47,631 nucleotides of DNA, from positions 1 to 47,631 of the forward strand of contig NZ_SOBG01000011.1 of assembly GCF_004365575.1 (NCBI RefSeq). Direction: 5' to 3'. The first letter of the stretch is position 1. Each line of letters opens with the position of its first letter. The stretch is from Hypnocyclicus thermotrophus (GTDB lineage Bacteria > Fusobacteriota > Fusobacteriia > Fusobacteriales > Fusobacteriaceae). The position numbers and the translations under genes were made by a program. The notes beneath the pieces were generated by a model, which was not told where the DNA came from, did no database searches, and saw nothing but the letters and a program-made list of their open reading frames with translations. Shown here in pieces: positions 9,515 to 17,895 of this stretch.

Positions 9515-10177
9515 TTATTTATTTAATTTTTCTCTAATAAGATTAAAAATATATTCTCTATCTTTTAAATTGTCTCTAGGATCAAGTTTATCCATATCTA
9601 AAATTATTAAATCAGATAAATTATAGCTATTAAAATATTCTTCATAATGTTTATTTAAACTTTCCCAATAGCTTCTATCTACAATAAGTTCATAATCTCT
9701 ACCACGTTCTTTTATTTTTTTTATTGCATTATCTACACTAGTTTTCATATATATCATAAGTTTTGGTTTTTCTATATATCTAAGCATGTTTGATAAAAGT
9801 TCCTCATAAACAGCAAAATTTTCTATACTCATTTCTCCATCTTCCATAAGCATTCTAGAAAAAATAACATCGCCATATATACTTCTATCCATTATACAAT
9901 CATCAAGCTTTGAAGCTTCTTTAATCATAGAAAATCGTTTATTTAAAAAAAATACTTGTAAAGGAAAAGAATATCTTTTTTTATCATGATAAAATTTATC
10001 TAAAAAAGGATTATTAATAACAGGTTCTCTAAAAAATTTTATTCCAAATTCTTCTGATAATAATTCTCCTAAAGTACTTTTCCCAACACCAACAACACCA
10101 TCTAAACATACTGCTCCACTCATAGTTTTTTCTCCTAAGTCTAAATTGTTAAAAAAATTTTTGTAATAACTTTTCAT
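9515..10177 (-). CDS. Deoxynucleoside kinase (dCK/dGK family)
   Basis: A 220-residue cytoplasmic salvage enzyme that phosphorylates deoxynucleosides with ATP or another NTP. Motifs are the P-loop GVVGVGKST (27-35), FREP (49-52), the DRSIYGD substrate/catalytic motif (97-103) and the lid ERGRDYE (157-163). Substrate preference (dA/dG or dC) cannot be read off. Two starts are plausible: ATG 10175-10177 with GAGGT, or ATG 10121-10123 with a better AGGAGA 7 nt upstream, giving 202 residues that begin close to the P-loop as in typical family members. The shorter start may well be the real one. cca follows 48 nt downstream behind a hairpin. Confidence 0.9.
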   Translation of the reverse strand: MKSYYKNFFNNLDLGEKTMSGAVCLDGVVGVGKSTLGELLSEEFGIKFFREPVINNPFLDKFYHDKKRYSFPLQVFFLNKRFSMIKEASKLDDCIMDRSIYGDVIFSRMLMEDGEMSIENFAVYEELLSNMLRYIEKPKLMIYMKTSVDNAIKKIKERGRDYELIVDRSYWESLNKHYEEYFNSYNLSDLIILDMDKLDPRDNLKDREYIFNLIREKLNK

Positions 10178-10250
10178 AATAACCTCACATAATTTTATGG
10201 TTTCCGTGTAATTATAACTTATTTTATAATTTTGTTCAAGTAATATAAAA

Positions 10251-10733
10251 CTAATCTTTTTTATATTGATAAATATATTCCTCAGTTTTTTCTTTTATTT
10301 TTTTAAAATTAAGTTTTTCTAATAAATTTATTGAAGGTGTGTTATCTTTATGTACATTAGCCATTATTCTATAATTACCTTTAGAAAATATCCAATCAAT
10401 ACAAGAAATAACAACTTCTGAAATATAGCCTTTTTTTTGATAATTGGGATTAATTGTATACCCTAACCAAAATGATTTTTTTTCTTGTAATAAAAAAATA
10501 TCTCCAATGAGAGTATTAGTTTCCTTGTTAATTATTGCTAATTGAACTCCAAATTTTAAATGTTTTTTTGGGAGTAAATCTTTTATATATTGTTCTTTTG
10601 TAAGACCTTTATAATCTTGATATTTCATCCATTCAAGATTATTTCTATATTTTATAAATTCATCGATATCTTTTTCAATAAAATTTCTTACAATACATCT
10701 TTTTGATTCAAAAATAAAATTATTTTTATTCAA
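10251..10733 (-). CDS. GNAT-family N-acetyltransferase (RimJ/RimL-like)
   Basis: The protein of about 160 residues has the Acetyltransf_3-type pattern: an N-terminal FESKRCIVRNFIEKDIDEF, then IGDIFLL, WLGYTINPNYQKKGYISEVV (acetyl-CoA binding loop, Q.KGY in place of Q.kGyg) and NTPSINLLEKLNFKKI near the end. Such enzymes move an acetyl group from acetyl-CoA to an amino group of a protein N-terminus, antibiotic or small molecule; the acceptor here is unknown. A GTG at 10742 overlaps the GGAG ribosome site. The TTG at 10731-10733 is 7 nt downstream and is preferred. It is a single gene divergent from tolC. Confidence 0.85.
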   Translation of the reverse strand: MNKNNFIFESKRCIVRNFIEKDIDEFIKYRNNLEWMKYQDYKGLTKEQYIKDLLPKKHLKFGVQLAIINKETNTLIGDIFLLQEKKSFWLGYTINPNYQKKGYISEVVISCIDWIFSKGNYRIMANVHKDNTPSINLLEKLNFKKIKEKTEEYIYQYKKD

Positions 10734-10808
10734 AATTATCACTCCATTTTTGTTTTAAATATAGGAAATTTTAGCATAAATTAAAGAAAAACACAAAAAA
10801 ATATGTTT

Positions 10809-10838
10809 TTCACATTTTCTTCACAAATAAATTATATT
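10809..10838 (+). promoter_or_regulatory. Possible promoter of the tolC-macA-macB operon
   Basis: TTCACA (10809-10814) and TATATT (10833-10838) are spaced by 18 bp, 44 nt before the tolC start. A TATAAT at 10853-10858 without a clear -35 is an alternative -10. The evidence is weak because the region is very AT-rich. Confidence 0.3.
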
Positions 10839-10881
10839 ATCTATATGGACAGTATAATTTAATAAATGAAAGGAGAAACAA

Positions 10882-12087
10882 ATGAAAAAAGTTATTATGT
10901 TAATTTTTATAATTAGTAGTTTATCCTATGCAACAGAACTAACATTAAATAAATCATTAGAGATAGCTATTAAAAATAATTTAAGCATTAGATCATTAAA
11001 AGTTGACAATAAAAATCTCGAAAAAGATTTAGAAATAACAGAAAATAATAAGTATGGTGATATAAAATATAATGTAAATGCATCAACAGATATATCCAAA
11101 ACATCGTATTCAACATCGATATTGTATTCACAACCTATTTTTACTGGAGGAAAAATAACAGAGAAAATAAATATAGCTAAATATAATGTGAGAAAAGGAG
11201 AAATAACAGAAAATAATATTATTTCTCAAATTTCAACGAATGTAATTGATAAATATATAGAAGCTCTAAATTATAAGAAGAAAATAGATTATTATGAAAA
11301 CAGTATAGAAGAATTAAAGAACGAATATAAAAAAATAAAATTAAAATATGAAAATAAAAAAGCAACTAAAATGGATCTTCTTCAAATAGAAGCCAATATT
11401 TTAAGTAAAGAAAGTGAACTTATAGATATATCAAATCAATATGAAATATCTATTCAAAATATAAAAAATTTATTAAATATTGAAAATGATTTTGATGTAA
11501 CAGATTTTGATGTAGAGATAAATAATATTGATTATGAAAATGATTTAAATAAAATAATAAATACAAATGAAGTAAAAACAAAAGAAATAGAATTAAAAAT
11601 AGCAGAAAGCAATCTTAAAATAGATAAAGCAGCCTATTTACCAGAGGTTAATCTTGATTTAAGTTACGGTGGAAATGGAAATAATATAACAGATTCTGTA
11701 AAAAATGCAGAGGTTAATATAGGAGTTAGTATAAGTGGAACTTTATTTGATTTTAATGAAACAAAAAACAATATATATATAGCCAAGAAGGATATAGAAA
11801 AAATAAATATTGAAAAAGAAAAAGAGATAGATGATTTGCAACTGACATTAAAAACATCATATTTAAATATAAAAAGAATAAATAAATCAATTATTTCAAA
11901 AGAGAAAGAAATAGAATTAAAAACAGAAATATTTAAATTGAATAAAATAAAATATGAAAATAATCAATTAACATTAGAAGATTATTTAAATAGTGAAAAT
12001 GATTTATTATTATCACAACTTAAACTAGTAGAATTAAAAACAACTCTTTATACAGAATATCAAAACTATTTAGATACAATAAATTAG
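10882..12087 (+). CDS. TolC-family outer-membrane efflux protein
   Basis: A 401-residue protein with a Sec signal peptide (about 1-17, MKKVIMLIFIISSLSYA) and two helical-barrel repeats. Each begins with a typical TolC element, LTLNKSLEIAIKNNLSI near the N-terminus and ...EVKTKEIELKIAESNLKIDKAAYLPEVNLDLSYGG in the second half. SQPIFTGGKI and GTLFDFNETK match the two beta-strand segments of the outer-membrane pore. It is shorter than E. coli TolC but within the family range. It should form the outer-membrane exit duct for the MacA/MacB pump encoded 9 nt downstream. AAGGAG precedes the ATG. Confidence 0.9.
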   Translation: MKKVIMLIFIISSLSYATELTLNKSLEIAIKNNLSIRSLKVDNKNLEKDLEITENNKYGDIKYNVNASTDISKTSYSTSILYSQPIFTGGKITEKINIAKYNVRKGEITENNIISQISTNVIDKYIEALNYKKKIDYYENSIEELKNEYKKIKLKYENKKATKMDLLQIEANILSKESELIDISNQYEISIQNIKNLLNIENDFDVTDFDVEINNIDYENDLNKIINTNEVKTKEIELKIAESNLKIDKAAYLPEVNLDLSYGGNGNNITDSVKNAEVNIGVSISGTLFDFNETKNNIYIAKKDIEKINIEKEKEIDDLQLTLKTSYLNIKRINKSIISKEKEIELKTEIFKLNKIKYENNQLTLEDYLNSENDLLLSQLKLVELKTTLYTEYQNYLDTIN

Positions 12088-12096
12088 GAGGGGAAA

Positions 12097-13584
12097 ATGA
12101 AAAAAAGTATAATAGGATTATTAATAATAGTATTGGGGATTTCAGGATATTATTTTTTGTTGAATGGGAATAAGAAAAATGAAAAAGAAGTAAAAGATAA
12201 TAAAGTAATAGTAATACCTGTAAGAGAAACAGAATTTAAGAATTCTATAACAGCAGATGGAAAAGTGGAATTGAAAAATGAAGAAGAAATATTTATAAAT
12301 AAAGCTTTGAGAGTAGAAAAAGTTAATTTTGAAGAAGATGATACAGTAAAAGCTGGAGATATACTTATTACATTTGATGAAGAGGAAAGAAATGATTTGA
12401 TTAGAGAAATTGAAAGCAAAAAAATTCAAATAAAAGAACAAAATTTAATTATTGAAAATAATAAATTTGAAACAAGTAATATTGATATAGAAAGCCAAAA
12501 ATTAGAAATGGAAAATATTAAAAAAGATATAGAGAATATAAAAAATAATCTTATTTTAGCTAAACTATCTCTTGAAAATTTAAATAAAGAGTTAGAAGAT
12601 GCTAAAAAAGAATACGAAGTAAATAAAGAACTTTTTGAAATAGAAGGAGTAACTATAACAGAATTAAATAATAGTAAAAATACAGTAAATAGTTTAAGTG
12701 AATCAATTAAGCAAAAAGAAAATGAAATTAATAGCTATAAAAAAGAATTAATTCAAAAAAATGATGAATATGAATTATCTAATAAAAAATTAATAAAATT
12801 ACAATATGATTATAAGAAAGCGGAAACTGTAAGAAAAAATACAATAAAGGAAGCAAACTATGCTATACAACGATTAGAGCTAGATATAGCAACACTTGAA
12901 GAAGATCTTGAGAAAACTGTAAAATATATAGCTAGTCCTGTAGATGGAACTATAACAGAAAATAACGCAACTGAAAATTTTATGGCTAGTACAGATACAT
13001 ATCTTATGAAAATAGCGGATATTAATTCACAAATAATAACAGCAGAGGTATCAGCAGAAGACATAGACAATGTAAAAGTAGGACAAGATGTAATAATAAC
13101 ATTTAATGATAAAAAAACATTAGGAAAAGTAAGTAAAATATCATCAGTAGCTACTACAGTATCAGGAAATGGTTATGAAGATGTATATGTAGAAATAGAA
13201 GTAACATATGACTCAAAAACAGCTGGATTTAGACCAGGATATAGTGTAGAATTAGAAATAGTTACCAGTAAAATAGAAAATGCAAAAGTAGTATCATCTT
13301 TTGCAATAAAAAAAGATGGTAAGAATAATTATGTATTAGTATATAATAATGGAGAAGCCCAAAGAAAAAATATTAAAATAATAGAGAAAACTAAAAAAAT
13401 ATCAGTAATAGAAGGATTAGAAATAGGAGATAAAGTAATAGTAAATTCGGCTAATATTAAAGCAGGAGATAAAGTAGTATTGACAGATAAAATAATAAGT
13501 GAAATTCCAAAAAATACATCACAAGATGATAACGAAGAACCAGGACCAGGGCCAGGATTAGGTGGTGGGAAAAGACCAAATTAA
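12097..13584 (+). CDS. macA: MacA/HlyD-type periplasmic adaptor of an ABC exporter
   Basis: A 495-residue membrane-anchored adaptor. Order: N-terminal membrane helix (5-22), first half-lipoyl segment (about 60-105, EEIFINKALRVEKVNFEEDDTV type with VKAGDILITFDE), a long coiled-coil hairpin (about 105-275, Glu/Lys-rich heptads), second half-lipoyl (YIASPVDGTITE) and beta-barrel/membrane-proximal domains (ISAEVSAEDI-like, then VGQDVIITF). It links the MacB permease in the inner membrane to TolC. The extreme C-terminus is unusual: an acidic, Pro/Gly-rich tail EEPGPGPGLGGGKRPN. It sits 9 nt after tolC and 17 nt before the ATPase gene, so it is in one operon. The exported substrate is unknown. Confidence 0.88.
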   Translation: MKKSIIGLLIIVLGISGYYFLLNGNKKNEKEVKDNKVIVIPVRETEFKNSITADGKVELKNEEEIFINKALRVEKVNFEEDDTVKAGDILITFDEEERNDLIREIESKKIQIKEQNLIIENNKFETSNIDIESQKLEMENIKKDIENIKNNLILAKLSLENLNKELEDAKKEYEVNKELFEIEGVTITELNNSKNTVNSLSESIKQKENEINSYKKELIQKNDEYELSNKKLIKLQYDYKKAETVRKNTIKEANYAIQRLELDIATLEEDLEKTVKYIASPVDGTITENNATENFMASTDTYLMKIADINSQIITAEVSAEDIDNVKVGQDVIITFNDKKTLGKVSKISSVATTVSGNGYEDVYVEIEVTYDSKTAGFRPGYSVELEIVTSKIENAKVVSSFAIKKDGKNNYVLVYNNGEAQRKNIKIIEKTKKISVIEGLEIGDKVIVNSANIKAGDKVVLTDKIISEIPKNTSQDDNEEPGPGPGLGGGKRPN

Positions 13585-13601
13585 TAAAAGGAGATAAAGA
13601 T

Positions 13602-14279
13602 ATGATTATTTTAGAAAACATTAATAAAATATATAAAACAGGAGATATTGAAGTACATGCTTTAAAAAATATAAATTTACACATAAAAATGAAGGAATTT
13701 ACAGCAATTATAGGGAGCAGTGGTAGTGGTAAATCTACAATGATGAATATATTAGGGTGTCTTGACACTGCTACTTCTGGAAAATATTTATTAAACGGAT
13801 TAGACATTTCGCAAATAAAAGAAGATAAAATAGCTGAAGTAAGAAATAAACAAATAGGGTTTGTATTTCAATCTTTTAATTTGTTACCAAAACTTACAGC
13901 GGTACAAAATGTAGAATTACCTATGATGTATGCGGGGATTCATGCACATGAAAGACATGAAAGAGCTAAAAAGGCATTAGAGAGAGTAGGATTAGAAGAT
14001 AGAATTCACCATAGACCAAATGAACTATCAGGAGGACAAAGACAAAGAGTAGCAATTGCTAGATCTCTTGTAAATAATCCTGCAATAATTTTAGCGGATG
14101 AGCCTACAGGAAATTTAGATAGTAAATCAGAAAAAGAGATAATCGAGATTTTTAAAGAGTTAAACAAAGAGGGAGTAACAATAGTAATGGTTACTCATGA
14201 ACCTGAAATAGCAGCTAATTGTAAAAGAGCAATAACTTTTAAAGATGGGGAGATTATCTCTGATAAGATAAATTATTAG
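13602..14279 (+). CDS. macB: MacB-type ABC transporter ATP-binding protein
   Basis: A 225-residue cytoplasmic ATPase of the LolD/MacB group. It has Walker A GSSGSGKST (38-46), Q-loop FVFQSFNLLP (about 88-97), signature LSGGQRQRVAIARSL (142-156), Walker B IILADEPTGNLD (162-173) and a switch His in MVTHEPE. The IGFVFQSFNLLP...N.ELP pattern is characteristic of MacB/LolD/FtsE-like exporters. The permease is a separate gene 10 nt downstream rather than a fusion as in E. coli MacB. It drives the mechanotransmission pump that pushes substrates through MacA and TolC. AGGAG lies 8 nt before the ATG. Confidence 0.93.
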   Translation: MIILENINKIYKTGDIEVHALKNINLHIKMKEFTAIIGSSGSGKSTMMNILGCLDTATSGKYLLNGLDISQIKEDKIAEVRNKQIGFVFQSFNLLPKLTAVQNVELPMMYAGIHAHERHERAKKALERVGLEDRIHHRPNELSGGQRQRVAIARSLVNNPAIILADEPTGNLDSKSEKEIIEIFKELNKEGVTIVMVTHEPEIAANCKRAITFKDGEIISDKINY

Positions 14280-14289
14280 GAGGTATCTA

Positions 14290-15498
14290 ATGAATATAAA
14301 TGAAACTTTGAAATCAGCATTTCAAAGTCTTGTAAGTAATAAAATTCGTTCAAGTTTAACCATGCTTGGAATAATTATAGGGATTTCATCAGTTATCATG
14401 ATATCGATGATTGGGAAAGGAAGTCAACAATCAATAACAGGTGATTTAAAAGATGTAATGGATAGAACGGTGACAATATCTGTCCAATCTGATGATGAAG
14501 TATTGAGTAAAAAAGATTATATTACAAAAGATGATTTGGAAGAAATATCAAAAATTAATGGAATAGAAGGAATAACACCAGATATAGCCTCTAGAGGCGG
14601 TGTAATGTTAAATGAAAAAAGAAAATTTAGTAAAATAACAGGGACTAATGAAAATGGTTTGTATGTAAATGGATATGACCTTTTATATGGAAGAGAGTTT
14701 ACAGAAGAAGAAGTAGAAAAAGCGGATAGAGTAGTGCTTATAGATGATGTATATGCTATGAAAAGATTTGGAAGAATAGATGTAGTAGGAGAAGAATTAA
14801 AGATTGATGTAGGGGGAGGGAAAAGTTATAATTTTATAATAGTGGGGATATTTGAAAATCCTATGAAAAGTTTATTAAGTACATTAGGTGGAAGAGAGAT
14901 GTATTTTCCATTTTTACCATATACTACCTTTCAAAAATATGTAAATGATACTCAAATATCACAAATAAAATTTAAGATAAATGATATAAATCAAAAAGAC
15001 AGTATAGCTGATAAAGTAGTAAGTTATTTAGAAAAATCACATAATAAAAAAGATATCTATGAAATAGGAAGTAGTAGTTCACCATTAGATTCATTCAACA
15101 ATATACTTTCTACAGTATCGTTATTACTTACATCAGTAGCAGCTATATCATTACTTGTAGGTGGTATAGGGGTGATGAATATAATGCTTGTAACAGTAAC
15201 AGAAAGAACAAGAGAGATAGGAATAAGAAAAGCAATTGGAGCTAAAAATAAAGATATATTAACTCAATTTTTAATAGAATCAGTTACACTTACATTAGTT
15301 GGCGGATTATTAGGAATAGTATTAGGATATAGTATTAGTACGATAGTAGGGAATATTATGAATATTCAACCAATATTAAGTATATGGATGTTAATGTTAG
15401 CAGTATTTGTATCAGGAGGAATTGGAGTAATTTTTGGAACGTTTCCAGCAAAAAAAGCAGCAGAGCTTAATCCGATAGATGCACTTAGACATGAATAA
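14290..15498 (+). CDS. macB: MacB-type ABC transporter permease (FtsX family)
   Basis: A 402-residue inner-membrane permease with the four-helix FtsX/MacB topology: TM1 at about 22-45, a large periplasmic domain (about 50-270), then three TM helices (about 275-300, 325-350, 365-390). Family hallmarks are NKIRSSLTMLGIIIGISSVI at the N-terminus, GGIGVMNIMLVTVTERTREIGIRKAIGA near 290-315 and a C-terminal FPAKKAAELNPIDALRHE. AGGAGGT lies 5 nt before the ATG. It is the last gene of the tolC-macA-macB(ATPase)-macB(permease) operon, ended by the hairpin at 15519-15547. The likely role is export of a toxic compound, peptide or lipid-linked substrate. Confidence 0.93.
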   Translation: MNINETLKSAFQSLVSNKIRSSLTMLGIIIGISSVIMISMIGKGSQQSITGDLKDVMDRTVTISVQSDDEVLSKKDYITKDDLEEISKINGIEGITPDIASRGGVMLNEKRKFSKITGTNENGLYVNGYDLLYGREFTEEEVEKADRVVLIDDVYAMKRFGRIDVVGEELKIDVGGGKSYNFIIVGIFENPMKSLLSTLGGREMYFPFLPYTTFQKYVNDTQISQIKFKINDINQKDSIADKVVSYLEKSHNKKDIYEIGSSSSPLDSFNNILSTVSLLLTSVAAISLLVGGIGVMNIMLVTVTERTREIGIRKAIGAKNKDILTQFLIESVTLTLVGGLLGIVLGYSISTIVGNIMNIQPILSIWMLMLAVFVSGGIGVIFGTFPAKKAAELNPIDALRHE

Positions 15499-15518
15499 AA
15501 TTAAATAACTTTAATAAG

Positions 15519-15551
15519 ATTCCCATTTCAAAAAAATAGATGGGAATTTTA
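15519..15551 (+). terminator. Terminator of the exporter operon
   Basis: The stem ATTCCCAT (15519-15526) / ATGGGAAT (15540-15547), with an A-rich 13-nt loop, is followed by TTTTATTAT. It lies about 20 nt after the permease stop. Confidence 0.75.
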
Positions 15552-15558
15552 TTATATA

Positions 15559-15587
15559 TTGACATAGGATAATAGTTTTAATATAAT
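15559..15587 (+). promoter_or_regulatory. Consensus sigma-70 promoter of feoA
   Basis: TTGACA (15559-15564) and TATAAT (15582-15587) are both perfect consensus with the optimal 17-bp spacer. It starts 12 bp after the exporter terminator stem and sits 55 nt before the feoA ATG. This is among the strongest predicted promoters in the window. No obvious Fur box overlaps it. Confidence 0.85.
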
Positions 15588-15641
15588 GAAGTATATTTAT
15601 ATAATATTAGAAAAACAAAAAATAATATAATGAGGTGCAAA

Positions 15642-15866
15642 ATGTTATTAACTGAGCTTAAACGAGGTGAACAAGCAAAAATAATAAAAATAGGTGATAT
15701 AGGGGAGTTAAAAAAAAGACTTATTGACATGGGAGTAACTAGCGGTGAAATTATTAGTTTTAAAAGAAATGCTCCTTTAGGAGATCCAAAACAATATGTG
15801 ATAAGAAATACTAATATAGCAATCAGAAAGAAAGACGCAAAAAAAATAATTATTGAAAAAATATAA
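15642..15866 (+). CDS. feoA: FeoA-domain protein
   Basis: The 74-residue SH3-like protein has the FeoA pattern: LLTELKRGEQAKIIKIG, LKKRLIDMGVTSGEIISFKRNAPLGDP, then YVIRNTNIAIRKKDAKKIIIE. FeoA binds the FeoB ferrous iron transporter at the inner membrane and is needed for Fe(II) uptake. No feoB is present in this window, so it is a lone feoA with its own consensus promoter. An in-frame ATG at 15630 is rejected because GAGGTG lies between it and the ATG at 15642, which is correctly spaced. Standalone FeoA-domain proteins may act with a distant FeoB or have another regulatory role. Confidence 0.88.
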   Translation: MLLTELKRGEQAKIIKIGDIGELKKRLIDMGVTSGEIISFKRNAPLGDPKQYVIRNTNIAIRKKDAKKIIIEKI

Positions 15867-15883
15867 ATTTTTTTAATAATAAA

Positions 15884-15905
15884 AAAGTGTAAGCACTGAC
15901 ACTTT
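15884..15905 (+). terminator. Weak hairpin after feoA
   Basis: The stem AAAGTGT (15884-15890) / ACACTTT (15899-15905), with an 8-nt loop, is followed by ATAATAAT rather than a clean T-run. It could be a weak terminator that allows some readthrough into the zinc-ribbon gene. Confidence 0.45.
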
Positions 15906-15996
15906 ATAATAATAAGGTTACTAAAAAATAGATTTTGAATAAAAAAATATGAAATATAGAAAAATTATATTGAGCTAATAGTGAAAGGAAATAAGT

Positions 15997-16242
15997 ATGA
16001 AGGAAAATATAAAAAAAACAGGAATTTGTCCTATATGCAATAATGTCATGAGTAAAAATAATAGAACAGGAGAATATTTTTGTGAAATATGTAATGAAGC
16101 TTATGTAAAAAGAGCTACTTGTAATAAATGTGGAAAAGAAGTAGAATTATTATCAGCTTGTGGGGCTTTACAATTTTTTTGTAATACATGTAACGAATTA
16201 AAGTCTAAAAAAAGTGTAAATTTATTTTTTAAGAAAAAATAA
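15997..16242 (+). CDS. YfgJ-like double zinc-ribbon protein
   Basis: An 81-residue small cytoplasmic protein with Cys pairs arranged CPIC (15-18), CEIC (31-34), CNKC (43-46), an isolated Cys in SACGAL and CNTC near 66-69. The order and spacing, including the ACGA...FC....L.SKK.V end, match E. coli YfgJ, a zinc-ribbon protein of unknown function. It probably binds two zinc ions. GAAAGGAAA precedes the ATG. It lies between feoA and the signalling cluster, with terminators on either side, so it may be transcribed alone or with feoA. No enzymatic function is suggested. Confidence 0.8.
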   Translation: MKENIKKTGICPICNNVMSKNNRTGEYFCEICNEAYVKRATCNKCGKEVELLSACGALQFFCNTCNELKSKKSVNLFFKKK

Positions 16243-16243
16243 T

Positions 16244-16274
16244 AAAAAAATAGAGGAAATTCCTCTATTTTTTT
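16244..16274 (+). terminator. Strong intrinsic terminator after the zinc-ribbon gene
   Basis: A perfect 14-bp stem AAAAAAATAGAGGA (16244-16257) / TCCTCTATTTTTTT (16261-16274) has a 3-nt loop and ends in a T-run. It isolates the downstream signalling cluster from upstream transcription. Confidence 0.9.
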
Positions 16275-16295
16275 AATATTATAAATAGAAAAAGT

Positions 16296-16312
16296 TTTAA
16301 GAAAATTTTAAG
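16296..16312 (+). promoter_or_regulatory. TTTAAG direct repeat with 11-bp period (possible OmpR-family regulator site)
   Basis: TTTAAG (16296-16301) and TTTAAG (16307-16312) are separated by 5 bp, as part of a perfect 11-bp tandem repeat TTTTAAGAAAA. One-turn-spaced direct repeats are typical of OmpR/PhoB-family response regulator sites, and TTTAAG-N5-TTTAAG is the known CiaR box of streptococci. It sits 20 bp before the HD-GYP start in the only space available for its promoter. No response regulator gene is present here, and the AT-rich background makes coincidence possible. Confidence 0.3.
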
Positions 16313-16331
16313 AAAATTGTGGGGAGAAGAA

Positions 16332-17834
16332 ATGGAGTTAGATTATAAAAAATTATTAAATGACCTTATAAAAATCGCAATATCGTTATCTGCAGAAAGA
16401 GATATAGAGAAATTATTAAATATAATCTTAAAAGAAAGTATGAGAATAACCTGTAGTGACGGTGGAAGCATATATGTAAAAGAAACAGATGAGAAAGGTA
16501 AAGATTATTTAAGATTTGCAATAACTCATAATGTCTCAAGAAAAATAGATTTTAATGAATTTACTCTTCCTTTAGACAGGAACAGTATAGCGGGATATGT
16601 TGGGTTTAGTAAAAAAACTCTAATATTAAAAAATGTAAATAATATTGATGAAAATATTGGATTAAAATATAATTCTAGTTTTGATGAAAAAATAAATTAT
16701 CAAACAGTAAATATGCTTGTAATACCGATGTTAGATTATAATCATGAGCTTGTGGGAGTATTACAACTTATAAATAAAAAATCAGATTATAATTTGATTT
16801 TAGAAAAAAAAGAAGAGATACGAAAACAAATTTTAGAGTATAATAAAATTGAAGCACAAATCATCAGTTCTTTAGCATCTCAAGCAGCTATTCTTATTGA
16901 AAGAACAAAACTTTACAATTCTATTGAAAATCTTTTACAATCGTTTATTGAATCTATGGTTATGACTTTAGAAAAAAGAGATAATACTACTTCTGGTCAT
17001 TCAAGACGTTTAGCAGGATATGCATTAAAATTTTTAGAAACAGTAAGTAAAGTAAATTATGGAAAATATGCTTATACAAAATATGATAAAAATCAAATAA
17101 AGGAGATATATTATGCAGCACTTCTTCATGATATAGGTAAAATAGGAGTTAAAGAATATATTTTACAAAAAAGAGATAGACTTACTGAAGATAGAATTAA
17201 TGTAATTAAATATAGATATAAATATTTTAGAGAAATATTATCTCAAAATGGAGAAATTGAAAAAATAAAAAAATATGATGAATATATAAAGTTTATAGAA
17301 GAAACTAATAAAAAAGGTTATTTACAAGAAGAAGAAGAGGAAAAATTAAAAGAAATATATAATGAAAAAATAAAAATAAATGAGAAAGAAGAAAAAATTA
17401 TAGATGAATTTGAATATAAAAATTTATCAATCAAAAGAGGAAATTTAACTGATAAAGAGAGAGAAGAAATGATAGAACATGTAGTATATTCAAAAGAGAT
17501 TTTAGATGGAATAAAATGGACAAAACAATTAAAAAACGTACCAATAATAGCAGGAGGACATCATGAAAAAATAGATGGTTCAGGATATCCGCTAGGATTA
17601 AAAGGCGATGAAATAACGACACAAGCAAAAATATTAGCTATTTTAGATATTTTTGAAGCTCTTACAGCAAGAGATAGACCATATAAACCTCCTATGTCAG
17701 TAGATAAAGCTATAAGTATTTTAAAAAAAGAAGTTGAAGCAAATCATTTGGAAAAAGATTTATTAGATATATTTTTAAAAGAAAAAATATATGAATTGTA
17801 TAAAGAAGAATTGGATAAAATAATAAAATTGTAA
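16332..17834 (+). CDS. GAF / HD-GYP domain protein, probable c-di-GMP phosphodiesterase
   Basis: The 500-residue cytoplasmic protein has an N-terminal GAF sensor (about 15-190, GGSIYV..., VIPMLDYNHELVGVLQLINKK) and an HD-GYP phosphohydrolase. The latter shows EKRDNTTSGHSRRLAGYA, LLHDIGKIGV (HD at 266-267), GGHHEKIDGSGYP (408-420) and LDIFEALTARDRPY. All expected metal and GYP residues are present, so hydrolysis of c-di-GMP is likely. About 130 residues separate the HD and GYP blocks, more than in minimal HD-GYP domains, with a Lys/Glu-rich helical insertion. TTG at 16317 is rejected since GGGGAG lies between it and the ATG at 16332. It is first in a seven-gene co-directional series. Confidence 0.9.
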   Translation: MELDYKKLLNDLIKIAISLSAERDIEKLLNIILKESMRITCSDGGSIYVKETDEKGKDYLRFAITHNVSRKIDFNEFTLPLDRNSIAGYVGFSKKTLILKNVNNIDENIGLKYNSSFDEKINYQTVNMLVIPMLDYNHELVGVLQLINKKSDYNLILEKKEEIRKQILEYNKIEAQIISSLASQAAILIERTKLYNSIENLLQSFIESMVMTLEKRDNTTSGHSRRLAGYALKFLETVSKVNYGKYAYTKYDKNQIKEIYYAALLHDIGKIGVKEYILQKRDRLTEDRINVIKYRYKYFREILSQNGEIEKIKKYDEYIKFIEETNKKGYLQEEEEEKLKEIYNEKIKINEKEEKIIDEFEYKNLSIKRGNLTDKEREEMIEHVVYSKEILDGIKWTKQLKNVPIIAGGHHEKIDGSGYPLGLKGDEITTQAKILAILDIFEALTARDRPYKPPMSVDKAISILKKEVEANHLEKDLLDIFLKEKIYELYKEELDKIIKL

Positions 17835-17895
17835 TATAAATTTATTGAAAAGTCATTTATTATAAAAATTATGATAAATAATAGGAGGGAAATTA

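Noticed and set aside
16296-16318. Start of a CRISPR-like or satellite repeat at the TTTTAAGAAAA tandem
   Set aside because: Only two copies, no spacers; treated as a possible regulator site instead.
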